Assembly (NCBI GenBank): GCA_016719135.1
Contig: JADKAV010000001.1
Location: 124,001 to 188,000 of the forward strand
Direction: 5' to 3'
Length of the DNA: 64,000 nucleotides
From: Micrococcales bacterium
Lineage (GTDB): Bacteria > Actinomycetota > Actinomycetes > S36-B12 > UBA10799
Position 1 is the stretch's first letter, and every line of letters begins with the position of its first letter. This document shows, piece by piece, positions 19,054-27,773 of the stretch. Position numbers and translations under genes: made by a program. The notes beneath the pieces were generated by a model. It did not search any database. It saw only the letters and a list, made by a program, of their open reading frames with translations, and was not told the origin of the DNA.

Positions 19054-20154
19054 CTATGGGTCGTGCAGGAACGTGTCGTAGGTTCGCCCCCGCGGGCTGG
19101 TCCAGCGCAGATGCCCACCGGCCAAAGCCTGAACCCGCCAGTTCGCGTGCGTCTTCAACCGGTGGTGATACCGGCACAACGGCGCCAAATTGTCCGCACA
19201 CGTACCCCCGGCCGGAAACGGGACCACATGATCCAGATCACACTGGGACCCCGGACGCCGGCACCCCGGGAACCGGCAATGCCGATGCGTGGCACGCACC
19301 CACCGGGCCAACCGCAGCGCCGGCCGGCACCCACCCGAGGGCTCCGGCACCACCGTCAGGTCGATCAGCGTGGAGTGCACGCAACGCAACTTCGCCGCAT
19401 GCCCCGGACTGATCGGACCGTACCCGGCCAACTCCTCACCGCTACTGGTCTGCAACACCGTCACCGGAATCAACGTGCCCACCACCGTGCCGGTCATCAA
19501 CCCCACAAACGCATCCGCGTTGGCAACATCCCACGGCGCGTCGATCGCGGCCGCGGCCTCGCAACGATCCCCACACCGCTTGGGCCTCTCGCACTCAGGT
19601 ACGCGCTGATCGTGGCCATCCCATCCGGGTCAGCCCACAACCGCACACACCGCTTCTTCACCCGCGCACGGTGCTTACGATCCGCGGCCTCCGGATCGAT
19701 CCGGGCGATCCGCCGGGCCAACCACGCCCGCACCTGCCCACGGGTATGCGTCGTCGCGTACTCCACCGCCTGCCCCGCCAGCCACACCCGCACATCCACG
19801 GCCAGCTCACAGGTGCCCACCATGATCTCCCGGGCCTCCCCCGCATCCGATCAACCCGCGCTCCAACGCCTCGAACACCCCGGGCAGATCCTCCAACAGA
19901 ATGCCCGCCAGATCGATCCGCTCCCGAGCAGCACCGGTCGACCACCGCAACGCCGCCGCCGCCTCCCCCGTCCCCGGATCGATCAACCGCCCGGTGTCAT
20001 CCAGAAACGACGGCTGCTCACCGCCCAACACGTGCAGAGCCTGCAACTGCCGGGCATCAACCCACGCCTTGACCCTCTCCGCAGCCACCACCACATCCAA
20101 CGCATCCCCACCGGACAACAGCAGATCCAGCGCCGCCCCCACATTCTCGTCCAT
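19054..20154 (-). pseudogene. DUF222-HNH endonuclease gene, two frameshifts
   Basis: This encodes a DUF222 protein with a C-terminal HNH nuclease, about 367 residues if repaired. Part one starts at ATG 20154 (MDENVGAALDLLLSGGDALD) and leaves frame in a run of five C near 19838-19842. Part two (EIMVGTCELAVDVRVWLAGQ, LARRIARIDPEAADRKH) leaves frame near 19603 after ISAYL. Part three carries DAPWDVANADAFVGLMTG, CRRPGSQCDLDHVVPF and LCRYHHRLKTH, the HNH core. One gain and one loss leave a total length divisible by three. DUF222-HNH genes are often multicopy in actinobacteria, as in the REP13E12 family. Confidence 0.85.
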
Positions 20155-20241
20155 ACCCCAAGTATCAAACACAGGTACGACAAAACAAGAAAACAAGAAT
20201 CCACATGGACGAGCGCACGCAGTCGAAGCGCACAAACCCAA

Positions 20242-20373
20242 CTACCCGTCGCGTGACCCGAGATTCGCCAGCCGACTGCGCACCCGCAACACCTCACGGC
20301 GGGCATCCTTGGCGACCACCTTGCCCGAGTAGTACCGACCGATCGCCTCCAACAGCGACTCGACGTCGATCAC
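20242..20373 (-). CDS. Small hypothetical protein (43 residues)
   Basis: A short frame from GTG 20373, reading MIDVESLLEAIGRYYSGKVV and then a basic helix-like stretch ending SRLANLGSRDG. It lies 71 bases downstream of the acyl-CoA dehydrogenase gene on the same strand. The composition is protein-like, but no ribosome site is obvious and I recognise no family. It could be a gene remnant. Confidence 0.3.
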   Translation of the reverse strand: MIDVESLLEAIGRYYSGKVVAKDARREVLRVRSRLANLGSRDG

Positions 20374-20444
20374 ACCGAGTTCACGATGTCGGAGTCTCAG
20401 GACCGATCGAGGTGTGCGGTCCGCACCCAGCAGCAGCCGGGCCT

Positions 20445-21593
20445 CTACTTCAGCAGGTTGCGGGCCATGACCAGCCGCTGGATCTGGTTGGTGCCCTCGT
20501 AGATCTGGGTGATCTTCGCGTCGCGCATGAAACGTTCGGCCGCGTAGTCCTTGACGTAGCCGTAGCCGCCGAGGATCTGCACGACGTCGACGGTCACCTT
20601 CATCGCCGTGTCGGAGGCCAGACACTTGGCCGCGCTGCCCAGGAACGTCGTCCGCTCGTCCCCGCGCTCGCCGGCTGCCGCTGCGTAATAGACGAGCTGC
20701 CGAGCAGCCTCGACCTGCATTGCCATGTCGGCCAGCATGAACTGAATCCCCTGGAACTCCGCGATCGCTTTGCCGAACTGCTTACGCTCCTTGGCATAGT
20801 CGATGGCCAGATCCATCGCACCCTGCGCGAGTCCGACGGCCTGCGCCCCGATGCAGATCCGGGTCAGGTCGAGGGTCTTCATGGCGGTTGCCCAACCCGT
20901 CCCCTCCTCGCCGATCATGCGGTCTTCGGGAAGCTCGACATTGTCGAAGTAGAGCTCCCGGGTCGGCGATCCCTTGATGCCAAGTTTGCGTTCCTCAGCA
21001 CCGAGCGAGAAGCCCGGATCGTCGGCGTGCACGACGAAGGCGCTGATCCCGCGCGGACCCGATCCAGGATCCGTGGAGGCCATGACCGTGTAGTACTTCG
21101 ACACCCCGGCACCGGTGATCCAGCGCTTCGCGCCGTTGAGCACCCACACGTCACCCTGCTTGACGGCACGGCTCTTCATACTGCCGGCGTCGCTGCCGGC
21201 TTCCGGCTCGCTGAGTGCATACGAGAACATCGCCTCGCCGCTGGCGACCTGCGGAAGGTAGCGGGACTTCAGGTCGTGGTCGGCGCCGACCAGTAAGGGG
21301 GTGGTTCCGAGCTTGTTCACGGCTGGAATCAGCGACGAGGAACCGCATACTCGGGCGACCTCTTCGATCACGATGCAGGAGGCCAGGTTGTCGCCACCGC
21401 TGCCGCCGTACTCCTCGGGTATGTGGATCGCGTGGAATCCGCTGGCCGCCAGCGCCTCATAGACATCCCAGGGGAACTCACCCTTCTCATCGATCTCCGC
21501 AGCGCGCGGTGCGATCTTGTCCATCGCCAGGCCGCGGACCGCTTGCTGCAGTTCGCGGTGCTCTTCGGGGAGGCGGTACACGTCGTCCATCAT
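20445..21593 (-). CDS. Acyl-CoA dehydrogenase
   Basis: A 382-residue flavoenzyme oxidising acyl-CoA to 2-enoyl-CoA, with electrons passed to electron-transfer flavoprotein. Helical N-terminal domain 1-115, beta domain with ALSEPEAGSDAGSMKSRAV and WVLNGAKRWITGAG, and C-terminal helical domain with QILGGYGYVKDYAAERFMRD and the catalytic glutamate in IYEGTNQIQRL. The length is normal. It is similar in place and type to mycobacterial FadE25 next to purE/purK, a synteny recalled from memory. Substrate chain length cannot be fixed. Confidence 0.92.
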   Translation of the reverse strand: MMDDVYRLPEEHRELQQAVRGLAMDKIAPRAAEIDEKGEFPWDVYEALAASGFHAIHIPEEYGGSGGDNLASCIVIEEVARVCGSSSLIPAVNKLGTTPLLVGADHDLKSRYLPQVASGEAMFSYALSEPEAGSDAGSMKSRAVKQGDVWVLNGAKRWITGAGVSKYYTVMASTDPGSGPRGISAFVVHADDPGFSLGAEERKLGIKGSPTRELYFDNVELPEDRMIGEEGTGWATAMKTLDLTRICIGAQAVGLAQGAMDLAIDYAKERKQFGKAIAEFQGIQFMLADMAMQVEAARQLVYYAAAAGERGDERTTFLGSAAKCLASDTAMKVTVDVVQILGGYGYVKDYAAERFMRDAKITQIYEGTNQIQRLVMARNLLK

Positions 21594-21705
21594 GTTCTCC
21601 GATCGTTTCCACGCCCCATCGTACGAAGCAGGGCTCCGGGCTCAGATGGCGGTCGCCGGCACAATCCCTGGCTGACGACGGCGACTCGGTCGTAGACTCG
21701 ACATC

Positions 21706-22245
21706 GTGGATCTGAAGAGAAACCGGCCCGAAGGACCGTACGCACACCTACCCGAAGTGCCCGCCTTCCAGGTGACCAGCGATGACATCACCGACGGCGA
21801 CGTACTGGACATGGCCCATGTCCACGGCAGCGCCGGAGGCCAGGACCAGTCCCCGCAACTCTCGTGGTCGGGGTTCCCCGAACAGACCCGCAGTTTCGCG
21901 GTGACCTGCTTCGACCCCGACGCCCCGACTCACAGTGGCTGGTGGCACTGGATCGCCGTGAACATCCCAGCCGATGTCACCTCATTGCCGCGCGGAGCAG
22001 GCGCTGCCGACGGCAGCGGGATGCCCGATGGAGTCGTGCAGTTGCGCACCGACTACGGGTCATTCGGTTACGGCGGCGCCGCTCCCCCGCCCGGTGACCA
22101 CGACCACCGCTACTTCTTCGCGGTGCACGCACTCGATGTGGACACCCTGGACCTGACCCCGGACACTCCGGCTGCGATCGCTGGGTTCAACCTCACAGCA
22201 CACACGATCGCCCGCGGCGTGCTGGTTGCCACCTTCGCGCACTGA
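21706..22245 (+). CDS. YbhB/YbcL-family (PEBP-like) protein
   Basis: A 179-residue protein of the phosphatidylethanolamine-binding fold. Diagnostic segments are QDQSPQLSWSGFPEQTRSF, CFDPDAPTHSGWWHWIAVNIP and YGGAAPPPGDHDHRYFF, which form the anion-binding pocket around the conserved Asp-Pro-Asp and His. Bacterial members have no settled role. There is no signal peptide, so it is probably cytoplasmic. It starts at GTG 21706, divergent from the acyl-CoA dehydrogenase gene and convergent with the CoA-binding gene. Confidence 0.9.
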   Translation: MDLKRNRPEGPYAHLPEVPAFQVTSDDITDGDVLDMAHVHGSAGGQDQSPQLSWSGFPEQTRSFAVTCFDPDAPTHSGWWHWIAVNIPADVTSLPRGAGAADGSGMPDGVVQLRTDYGSFGYGGAAPPPGDHDHRYFFAVHALDVDTLDLTPDTPAAIAGFNLTAHTIARGVLVATFAH

Positions 22246-22248
22246 GAC

Positions 22249-22731
22249 TCAGGCGGCCGGACCCAATCGCGGCCAGTCTGCGGCCGGGCACCGATCCATC
22301 ACCACGGACAGTCCAGCATCCCGTGCGCGGCGGGCCGCGGCTTCGTCGATGACGTCGTACTGCAGCCACACGGCCTTCGCGCCCACCGCGATGGCCGAAT
22401 CGACCACCGGTCCGACCAGTTCGCTGCGCACGAAGCAGTCCACGACGTCCGGCGCGCCGAGCAGGGCCGCGGCCTGTTCCACGGTGGCGAACCCACGCGA
22501 ATCCAGCACGTCCTCGGCCTTGGGATGGATCGCTGTGATCAACCGGCCCTGGCGTTGCAGGAACTCCGCGACCCCGTATGCGGCCCGCACCCGATTCTGG
22601 CTCAAACCCACCACGAACCAGGTCTGCGCGTCGGCCAGAAGCTCAGCGACAAGGTCGTCATCGCCGTAGAGATCCGGGTCGCGGCCCACCGGACCTTGCC
22701 CGGGCAGCGGGCAGCTCGGGCCGTCAGTCAT
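22249..22731 (-). CDS. CoA-binding domain protein (YccU-like)
   Basis: A 160-residue Rossmann-like CoA-binding protein: WFVVGLSQNRVRAAYGVAEF near residue 40, then LITAIHPKAEDVLDSRGF, VVDCFVRSELVGPVVDSAI and KAVWLQYDVIDEAAARRA. The family is common next to metabolic genes, but its reaction is not known. ATG 22731 overlaps the end of purE by eight bases; the frame is open to 22743. It is the last gene of the acyl-CoA dehydrogenase-purK-purE run. Confidence 0.88.
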   Translation of the reverse strand: MTDGPSCPLPGQGPVGRDPDLYGDDDLVAELLADAQTWFVVGLSQNRVRAAYGVAEFLQRQGRLITAIHPKAEDVLDSRGFATVEQAAALLGAPDVVDCFVRSELVGPVVDSAIAVGAKAVWLQYDVIDEAAARRARDAGLSVVMDRCPAADWPRLGPAA

Positions 22732-23227
22732 CGCGCACCGCACTGCGAACGACCTCGCCCTTCGCCGCGGCCATGTCCCGCAGCGCGGCCTGGAACTGCA
22801 CCATCTGGGCGCTCAAGGCCGGGTCCGATGCCGCCAGGATCCGCACCGCCAGCAGCCCTGCGTTGCGGGCGTTGCCGATGGCCACAGTCGCCACCGGGAC
22901 CCCGGCCGGCATCTGGACGATGGACAACAGCGAGTCCAGGCCGTCGAGTTTCGCCAAGGGAACCGGCACCCCGATAACGGGCAGTGGCGTGACCGCCGCC
23001 AGCATCCCCGGGAGATGGGCCGCACCACCGGCGCCGGCGATGATCACCTTGATCCCCCGATCCGCGGCGGTCCGCCCGAACTCCAGCATCTCCTCAGGCA
23101 TGCGGTGTGCGGAAACGACGTCGGCCAGGCACGGCACCTCGAACTCCGCGCAGGCGTTGACCGCCTCACACATCACCGGCCAGTCGGAATCACTGCCCAT
23201 CACCACTGCGACCTGCGGTTCACTCAT
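22724..23227 (-). CDS. purE: 5-(carboxyamino)imidazole ribonucleotide mutase PurE
   Basis: Class I PurE, 167 residues, moves the carboxyl group of N5-CAIR to give CAIR in purine synthesis. The signature VVMGSDSDWPVM lies at residues 8-19, VVSAHRMPEEM holds the active-site histidine, and IIAGAGGAAHLPGMLAA forms the nucleotide pocket. It overlaps purK by eight bases, so the two steps are translated together. Confidence 0.95.
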   Translation of the reverse strand: MSEPQVAVVMGSDSDWPVMCEAVNACAEFEVPCLADVVSAHRMPEEMLEFGRTAADRGIKVIIAGAGGAAHLPGMLAAVTPLPVIGVPVPLAKLDGLDSLLSIVQMPAGVPVATVAIGNARNAGLLAVRILAASDPALSAQMVQFQAALRDMAAAKGEVVRSAVRDD

Positions 23228-24370
23228 CGATGACTCCCTGGAAGTAGTCGGCGGCGTGACGTGCCCGATCCAGCAGCTCGCCCTCGTCGTCGCCGAGCGC
23301 GGTCACATGCCCCACTTTGCGCCCGAGACGGACCTCCTTGCCATACAAGTGGATCTTCAGCCCCGGGTCGCGGGCCATCACGTGTTTGAACGCCACGTGC
23401 AGGTCGGCAATCGGACCGCCGAGAATATTCACCATCACGGCCCTGTGCTGGCGGGGACGCGGATCGCCCAGCGGCCAGTCCAGCACCGCCCGCAGGTGGT
23501 TCTCGAACTGCGAGGTGTAGGCACCTTCGATGCTCCAGTGTCCGGAGTTGTGCGGGCGCATGGCGAGTTCGTTGATGACCAGCCCAGCGTCGGTGTCGAA
23601 GAGTTCGACCGCCAGCATCCCGATGACGCCGAGTTCCTTCGCGATCCCCAGCGCGAGCGCTTCAGCCTGGGCACTCGACACACTGGTTGGTTCGGCCGGG
23701 GCCACCACCTCGACGCAGATCCCGTCGACCTGCACCGTGCGCACCGGCGGATAGGCGACCGCCTGGCCGTGTGGGGAGCGGGCCACCTGCACGGCGATCT
23801 CCTGGCGGAAGTCGACCATCTCCTCGACCATCCACACCGCGCCCGGCCCCAAGTCGTGAGACATGACATCAGCGGCTTGCTCGAGGGAATCGACGATCCA
23901 CACACCCTTGCCGTCGTACCCGCCTTTGGAGGCCTTGAGGACTTTTGGCCACGGCGTGTCGAAGGCGTCGACCTCGTCGGAGGTCTGCACCACCTGCCAC
24001 CGCGGCACCGGGAAGCCCGCATCCGCCAGACGTGTGCGCATAGCCGCCTTGTCCTGCGCGAACTGCAGGGCCGCCGACCCGGGATACACCGCGACACCAT
24101 CGGCCTCGAGGGCTTCAACGATCGCCAGCGGAACGTGCTCGTGATCGAACGTCACCACGTCGACCTGTCGGCCAGGGCACGGATCGCCTCGGCATCCTTG
24201 GCCGCGCCGACCGACATCGCCGGAATGACCTGGGAGGCGCTGTCATGTTCGGAGTCAGCCAGCACGTGCAGTTGCACACCCAGCGCGATGGCGGGCTGCT
24301 GGCTCATCCGGGCTAGCTGCCCGCCCCCGATGATGCCGACCTTGGGCGTACCTTCGGGCAGATCAGGCAC
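23220..24370 (-). CDS. purK: 5-(carboxyamino)imidazole ribonucleotide synthase PurK (frameshift)
   Basis: PurK is an ATP-grasp enzyme making N5-CAIR from AIR, bicarbonate and ATP. The start at ATG 24370 gives VGIIGGGQLARM, the N-terminal nucleotide fold, and reads to RALADRSTW then stop at 24152. From about 24167 another frame carries VTFDHEHVPLAIVEALEADG, KASKGGYDGKGVW and NELAMRPHNSGHW to the end. One missing base would make a 383-residue protein of normal length. As purE is intact and the sequence is fully conserved on both sides, I think this is a sequencing indel. Confidence 0.9.
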
Positions 24371-25517
24371 CGGGCAACCCGAGGTCCCGGGCGATCAGCA
24401 TCCGCTGCACCTCGGAGGTGCCTTCACCGATCTCGAGGATCTTCGCGTCCCGATAGAAACGCCCTGCCGCGTACTCCAGCATGAAGCCGTAACCGCCGTG
24501 GACCTGCGTGGCGGTGCGTGCATTGTCCATCGCCGCCTCGGAGGTGTAGAGCTTGGCGATAGCGGCCTGCTGCTTGAACGGCTCACCACGACCCATCCGG
24601 CCCGCTGCCTCACGCCAGACCACCCGCGAGAGGTGCGCGCGCATTTGCATGTCCGCGATCATGAACTGGATGGACTGGTTGGTACCGATCGGCCGCCCGA
24701 ACGCCTCGCGCTCGTGGGCGTATTCGACCGACACGTCCACGCACCCTTGCGCCAGTCCGGTGGCCAGCGCCGCGATCGCGATCCGTCCTTCGTCGAGAAT
24801 CGACAGGAATTGCGCGTATCCACGCCCGCGCTGCCCCACAAGGTTGCGGGCCGGCACCCGGACGTCCACCAGTGAGACCTCATGAGTGTCGGATGCGTCC
24901 CAGCCGACTTTCTTGTAGGGCGCGGAGACGCTCAAGCCCGGCGTGCCGGTGGGTACCAGGATGCTCGAGATCTCCTTGCGGCCGTCCTGCTCGCCGGTCA
25001 CCGCCGTCACCGTGATCAGGCCGGTGATATCGGTGCCCGAGTTCGTGATGAAAGCCTTGGTCCCGTTGATCACCCACTCGTCACCATCGAGTGTCGCGGT
25101 CGTGGTCGTGCCGCCTGCGTCGGAACCGGCTCCCGGCTCGGTCAGCCCGAACGCCCCGAGCATCTGGCCCGAGGTCAGTTTCGGCAGCCATTCGGCTTTG
25201 AGCTCTTCGGACCCGAACCGGAATATCGGCATGGCACCGAGGCTGACGGCGGCCTCCAGGGTGATCGCCACGGAGGAATCCACCCGGGCGAGCTCCTCGA
25301 TGGCCACGCACAAGGCGGTGTAGTCCCCGCCCATCCCCCCGTACTCCTCTGGGAACGGCAGCCCGAACAGACCCATTTGGGCCATCTGTTCGACGATCGA
25401 ATAGGGGAACTCCCCGCGCATGTAGTAGTCCCCGATCACCGGGGCCACCACATCGTTGGCGAAGGCTGCGACGGTCTTGCGCAGCGCCTCGTGTTCTTCG
25501 GTCAGTCGCAAATCCAT
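24363..25517 (-). CDS. Acyl-CoA dehydrogenase
   Basis: A 384-residue acyl-CoA dehydrogenase, only moderately similar to the one at 20445. LPFPEEYGGMGGDY is in the N-terminal domain, FGLTEPGAGSDAGGTTTTA and WVINGTKAFITNSG in the beta domain, QVHGGYGFMLEYAAGRFYRD and ILEIGEGTSEVQRM (catalytic Glu) in the C-terminal domain. Isovaleryl- or short-branched-chain substrates are possible, given the carboxylases nearby, but this is inference. ATG 25517 begins the fold; the frame is open to 25712. Its end overlaps the start of purK by eight bases. Confidence 0.92.
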   Translation of the reverse strand: MDLRLTEEHEALRKTVAAFANDVVAPVIGDYYMRGEFPYSIVEQMAQMGLFGLPFPEEYGGMGGDYTALCVAIEELARVDSSVAITLEAAVSLGAMPIFRFGSEELKAEWLPKLTSGQMLGAFGLTEPGAGSDAGGTTTTATLDGDEWVINGTKAFITNSGTDITGLITVTAVTGEQDGRKEISSILVPTGTPGLSVSAPYKKVGWDASDTHEVSLVDVRVPARNLVGQRGRGYAQFLSILDEGRIAIAALATGLAQGCVDVSVEYAHEREAFGRPIGTNQSIQFMIADMQMRAHLSRVVWREAAGRMGRGEPFKQQAAIAKLYTSEAAMDNARTATQVHGGYGFMLEYAAGRFYRDAKILEIGEGTSEVQRMLIARDLGLPGA

Positions 25518-25593
25518 GGAAGCGGCCCTTCGGTGAGCAAAATCACTGCTGTGTCCCAGACTAGTTTCCCTCTCGCGCGGGTACCCTGGGGAG

Positions 25594-26085
25594 GTGAGAA
25601 CCCCCGTTGCCGTCAAGTCCTTGTGGCTGCGCGCCGAGGACCTGGTGCACCAGATCGCCAAGTTCGGCGTCGTGGGTCTGATCGCCCTGGTCGTCGACGT
25701 CGGGTTGTTCAACCTCCTGCGTTTCGCCGGCGGTGAAGGACCTTTCTACGACAAGCCGCTGACCGCCAAAGTCATCTCGGTGATCGTCGCCACCACTGTG
25801 GCCTACATCGGCAACCGGATCTGGACGTTCTCCGATCGCGGCCGCACGAGTTACGCCCGGGAATACTTCCTGTTCTTCCTGCTCAACGGGATCGCCCTGC
25901 TGATCACCCTGAGCGTGCTGTGGTTCAGCCACTACGCCCTCGACCTGACCAGCCCGTTGGCCGACAACATCTCGGCCAACGTCATCGGCTTGGGCCTTGG
26001 AACCTTGTTCAGGTTCTGGTCCTACCGCAAGTGGGTCTTCCCCGAACTGCCAGCCGAGGTCGTCGCCGACGAGTCGCTGGTCTGA
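25594..26085 (+). CDS. GtrA-family membrane protein
   Basis: A 163-residue protein with four membrane segments: FGVVGLIALVVDVGLFNLL, ISVIVATTVAYIGNRIWTF, YFLFFLLNGIALLITLSVLW and ANVIGLGLGTLFRFWSYRKW. The N-terminal QIAKFGVVGL and the RFWSYRKWVF end are GtrA hallmarks. GtrA-like proteins are thought to help flip or carry polyprenyl-phosphate sugars. A related gene is found beside purK in mycobacteria (recalled). It starts at GTG 25594 directly after GGGGAG and is divergent from the acyl-CoA dehydrogenase gene. Confidence 0.9.
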   Translation: MRTPVAVKSLWLRAEDLVHQIAKFGVVGLIALVVDVGLFNLLRFAGGEGPFYDKPLTAKVISVIVATTVAYIGNRIWTFSDRGRTSYAREYFLFFLLNGIALLITLSVLWFSHYALDLTSPLADNISANVIGLGLGTLFRFWSYRKWVFPELPAEVVADESLV

Positions 26086-26107
26086 CGCAGCCGGGCCCCG
26101 TGATGAT

Positions 26108-26163
26108 GAGGGCGACGTTGTTGGGGGCTTGCAATGCCCGAAGTGCCCAACAACATCGCCCTC
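26108..26163. terminator. Bidirectional terminator-like hairpin
   Basis: Arms 26108-26125 (GAGGGCGACGTTGTTGGG) and 26146-26163 pair at 17 of 18 positions around a 20-base loop. It lies between two convergent genes (GtrA and the carboxylase beta subunit), the expected place for a shared terminator. There is no long T run. GATGAGGGCG in the left part also has an exact inverse copy at about 26180-26189, allowing an alternative fold. Confidence 0.6.
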
Positions 26164-26233
26164 GACTTTGGTGTCACCGCCCTCATCGCACCGACAAAGG
26201 GCAGGTGACCGCGCGCGGGGGCCCCAAACGGCC

Positions 26234-27760
26234 CTAGACCGGCGTGACCCCGTGCCGGCGGTGGGAGAAGAACCGGTCCTTAGTTCGCGCCCGCGCGATG
26301 CGCGTGACGATCTCCGCGCGCAGGTCCTCCGGCTCGATGACCGCGTCGACCACCAACTCCGAGGCCAGCCGCATCACGTCGATGTCCTGCTCGTAGTCCT
26401 CGCGCATCTGCAGGATGAACTTCGTCCGCTCGTTCTCGGTCTCGAGCGCCGCGATCTTGTTGGCATAGACGGCGTTGACGGCCGCCTCCGCCCCCATGAC
26501 CGCGATCTTCGCCGTCGGCAGGGCGATGGTGGCGTCGGGGTCGAAGCCGGGGCCGGCCATCGCATACAGTCCCGCGCCATACGCCTTGCGCACCACGACG
26601 CACAACTTCGGCACAGTGGCCTCGCTGATCGCAGTGATCATCTTCGCGCCGTGCCGGATGATGCCCTGCTTCTCCACTTGCGTGCCGACCATGAAGCCGG
26701 GGACGTCGGACAGGAACACCAGCGGCACGTTGAACGCATCGCATAGCTGCACGAACCGTGCGGCCTTGTCCGCGGAGTCTACGAACAACGCCCCGCCCTT
26801 GGCGCTCGAGTTGTTCGCAACGATGCCGACGACCTCGCCGTCCATCCGTGCGAATCCCACGATCAGCTCGGTGGCCCACAACGCGTGGATCTCGAAGAAC
26901 GAATCCGCATCGACCAGCCCACGGATGTAGCGCGACATGTCGAAGGCCTGTCGTTCGGATTCCGGCACCAAGGCGCGCAGGTCCACGTTGCCCGGCCCGA
27001 CGCTCGGCGCCGAAGTCGGGTCCTGCCGCCAGTTCTGCGGGAGATACGACAGATACCGCTTCACGCCGATCAGTGCATCGGACTCACTCTTGACGAGCAT
27101 GTGCCCGACCCCGCTGTCCACGCAGTGCACCCGGGCCCCGCCCATCTCCTCCAGCGTGGTCTTCTCGCCGGTGACCATCTGCACCATGCGGTCGCTGGCC
27201 AGGTACATGCTGGCGTTGCCCTCGACCATGATCACGATGTCGCAGAAGGCCGGGATGTAGGCGCCGCCGGCAGCAGAAGGTCCGAACAGCGCGCACACCT
27301 GCGGGATCGCCCCGCTGGCCCGGACCTGGGTGTGAAAGATCTTGCCCGCGCCGCGGCGGCCGGGGAACAAGTCGACCTGGTCGGTGATCCGGGCTCCGGC
27401 GGAATCCACCAGGTAGACCATCGGCACCCCGGTCTTGTACGCGACCTCGATGATCCGGATGATCTTCTCCACCGTCCGGGCCCCCCACGACCCGGCCTTC
27501 ACGGTGGAGTCGTTGGCCATCAGGCACACGGGCCGGCCGTCGATCGTGGCCGTGCCGGTCACCACGCCATCGGCGGGCAGGCCCTCGGCCTTGACGTTGG
27601 CGTACATGCCGTCCTCGACGAACGACCCCTCGTCGACGAGGCGGTCGATTCGCTCGCGGGCGAACAGCTTGCCGCGGCGCGCGTTGGCGGCGTGGTATTT
27701 GGCAGCGCCGCCGGCCTTGACCTCTTCGGACAGTCGCACCAGATCGTGACTCACAGCCAC
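26234..27760 (-). CDS. Acyl-CoA carboxylase beta (carboxyltransferase) subunit
   Basis: A 508-residue carboxyltransferase subunit that moves CO2 from biotin to an acyl-CoA. The N-half has SAGARITDQVDLFPGRRGAG and GPSAAGGAYIPAF, the C-half VFLSDVPGFMVGTQVEKQGI and VRKAYGAGLYAMAGPGFDPD. The two crotonase folds and oxyanion-hole glycines are present. The DxVDxFPGR pattern and the SHRRHGVTPV end resemble beta subunits of branched-chain acid carboxylases in actinobacteria. It follows the cyclase gene by 13 bases and probably pairs with the alpha subunit at 34003. It is a different subfamily from the subunit at 30185. Confidence 0.92.
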   Translation of the reverse strand: MAVSHDLVRLSEEVKAGGAAKYHAANARRGKLFARERIDRLVDEGSFVEDGMYANVKAEGLPADGVVTGTATIDGRPVCLMANDSTVKAGSWGARTVEKIIRIIEVAYKTGVPMVYLVDSAGARITDQVDLFPGRRGAGKIFHTQVRASGAIPQVCALFGPSAAGGAYIPAFCDIVIMVEGNASMYLASDRMVQMVTGEKTTLEEMGGARVHCVDSGVGHMLVKSESDALIGVKRYLSYLPQNWRQDPTSAPSVGPGNVDLRALVPESERQAFDMSRYIRGLVDADSFFEIHALWATELIVGFARMDGEVVGIVANNSSAKGGALFVDSADKAARFVQLCDAFNVPLVFLSDVPGFMVGTQVEKQGIIRHGAKMITAISEATVPKLCVVVRKAYGAGLYAMAGPGFDPDATIALPTAKIAVMGAEAAVNAVYANKIAALETENERTKFILQMREDYEQDIDVMRLASELVVDAVIEPEDLRAEIVTRIARARTKDRFFSHRRHGVTPV

Positions 27761-27773
27761 CAGCGTAGGGGCG

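Noticed and set aside
19054..20154. Insertion sequence
   Set aside because: No transposase motif or terminal inverted repeats; the coding content is DUF222-HNH only.
20155..20241. Array-like sequence upstream of the first HNH gene
   Set aside because: Only a short resemblance (AAACACAGGTAC) to the 46-bp unit is seen, not enough to call a copy.
22578..24875. Long plus-strand open frame (765 codons) opposite purE and purK
   Set aside because: It is antisense to well-conserved genes and its translation matches no domain; high GC makes such shadows common.
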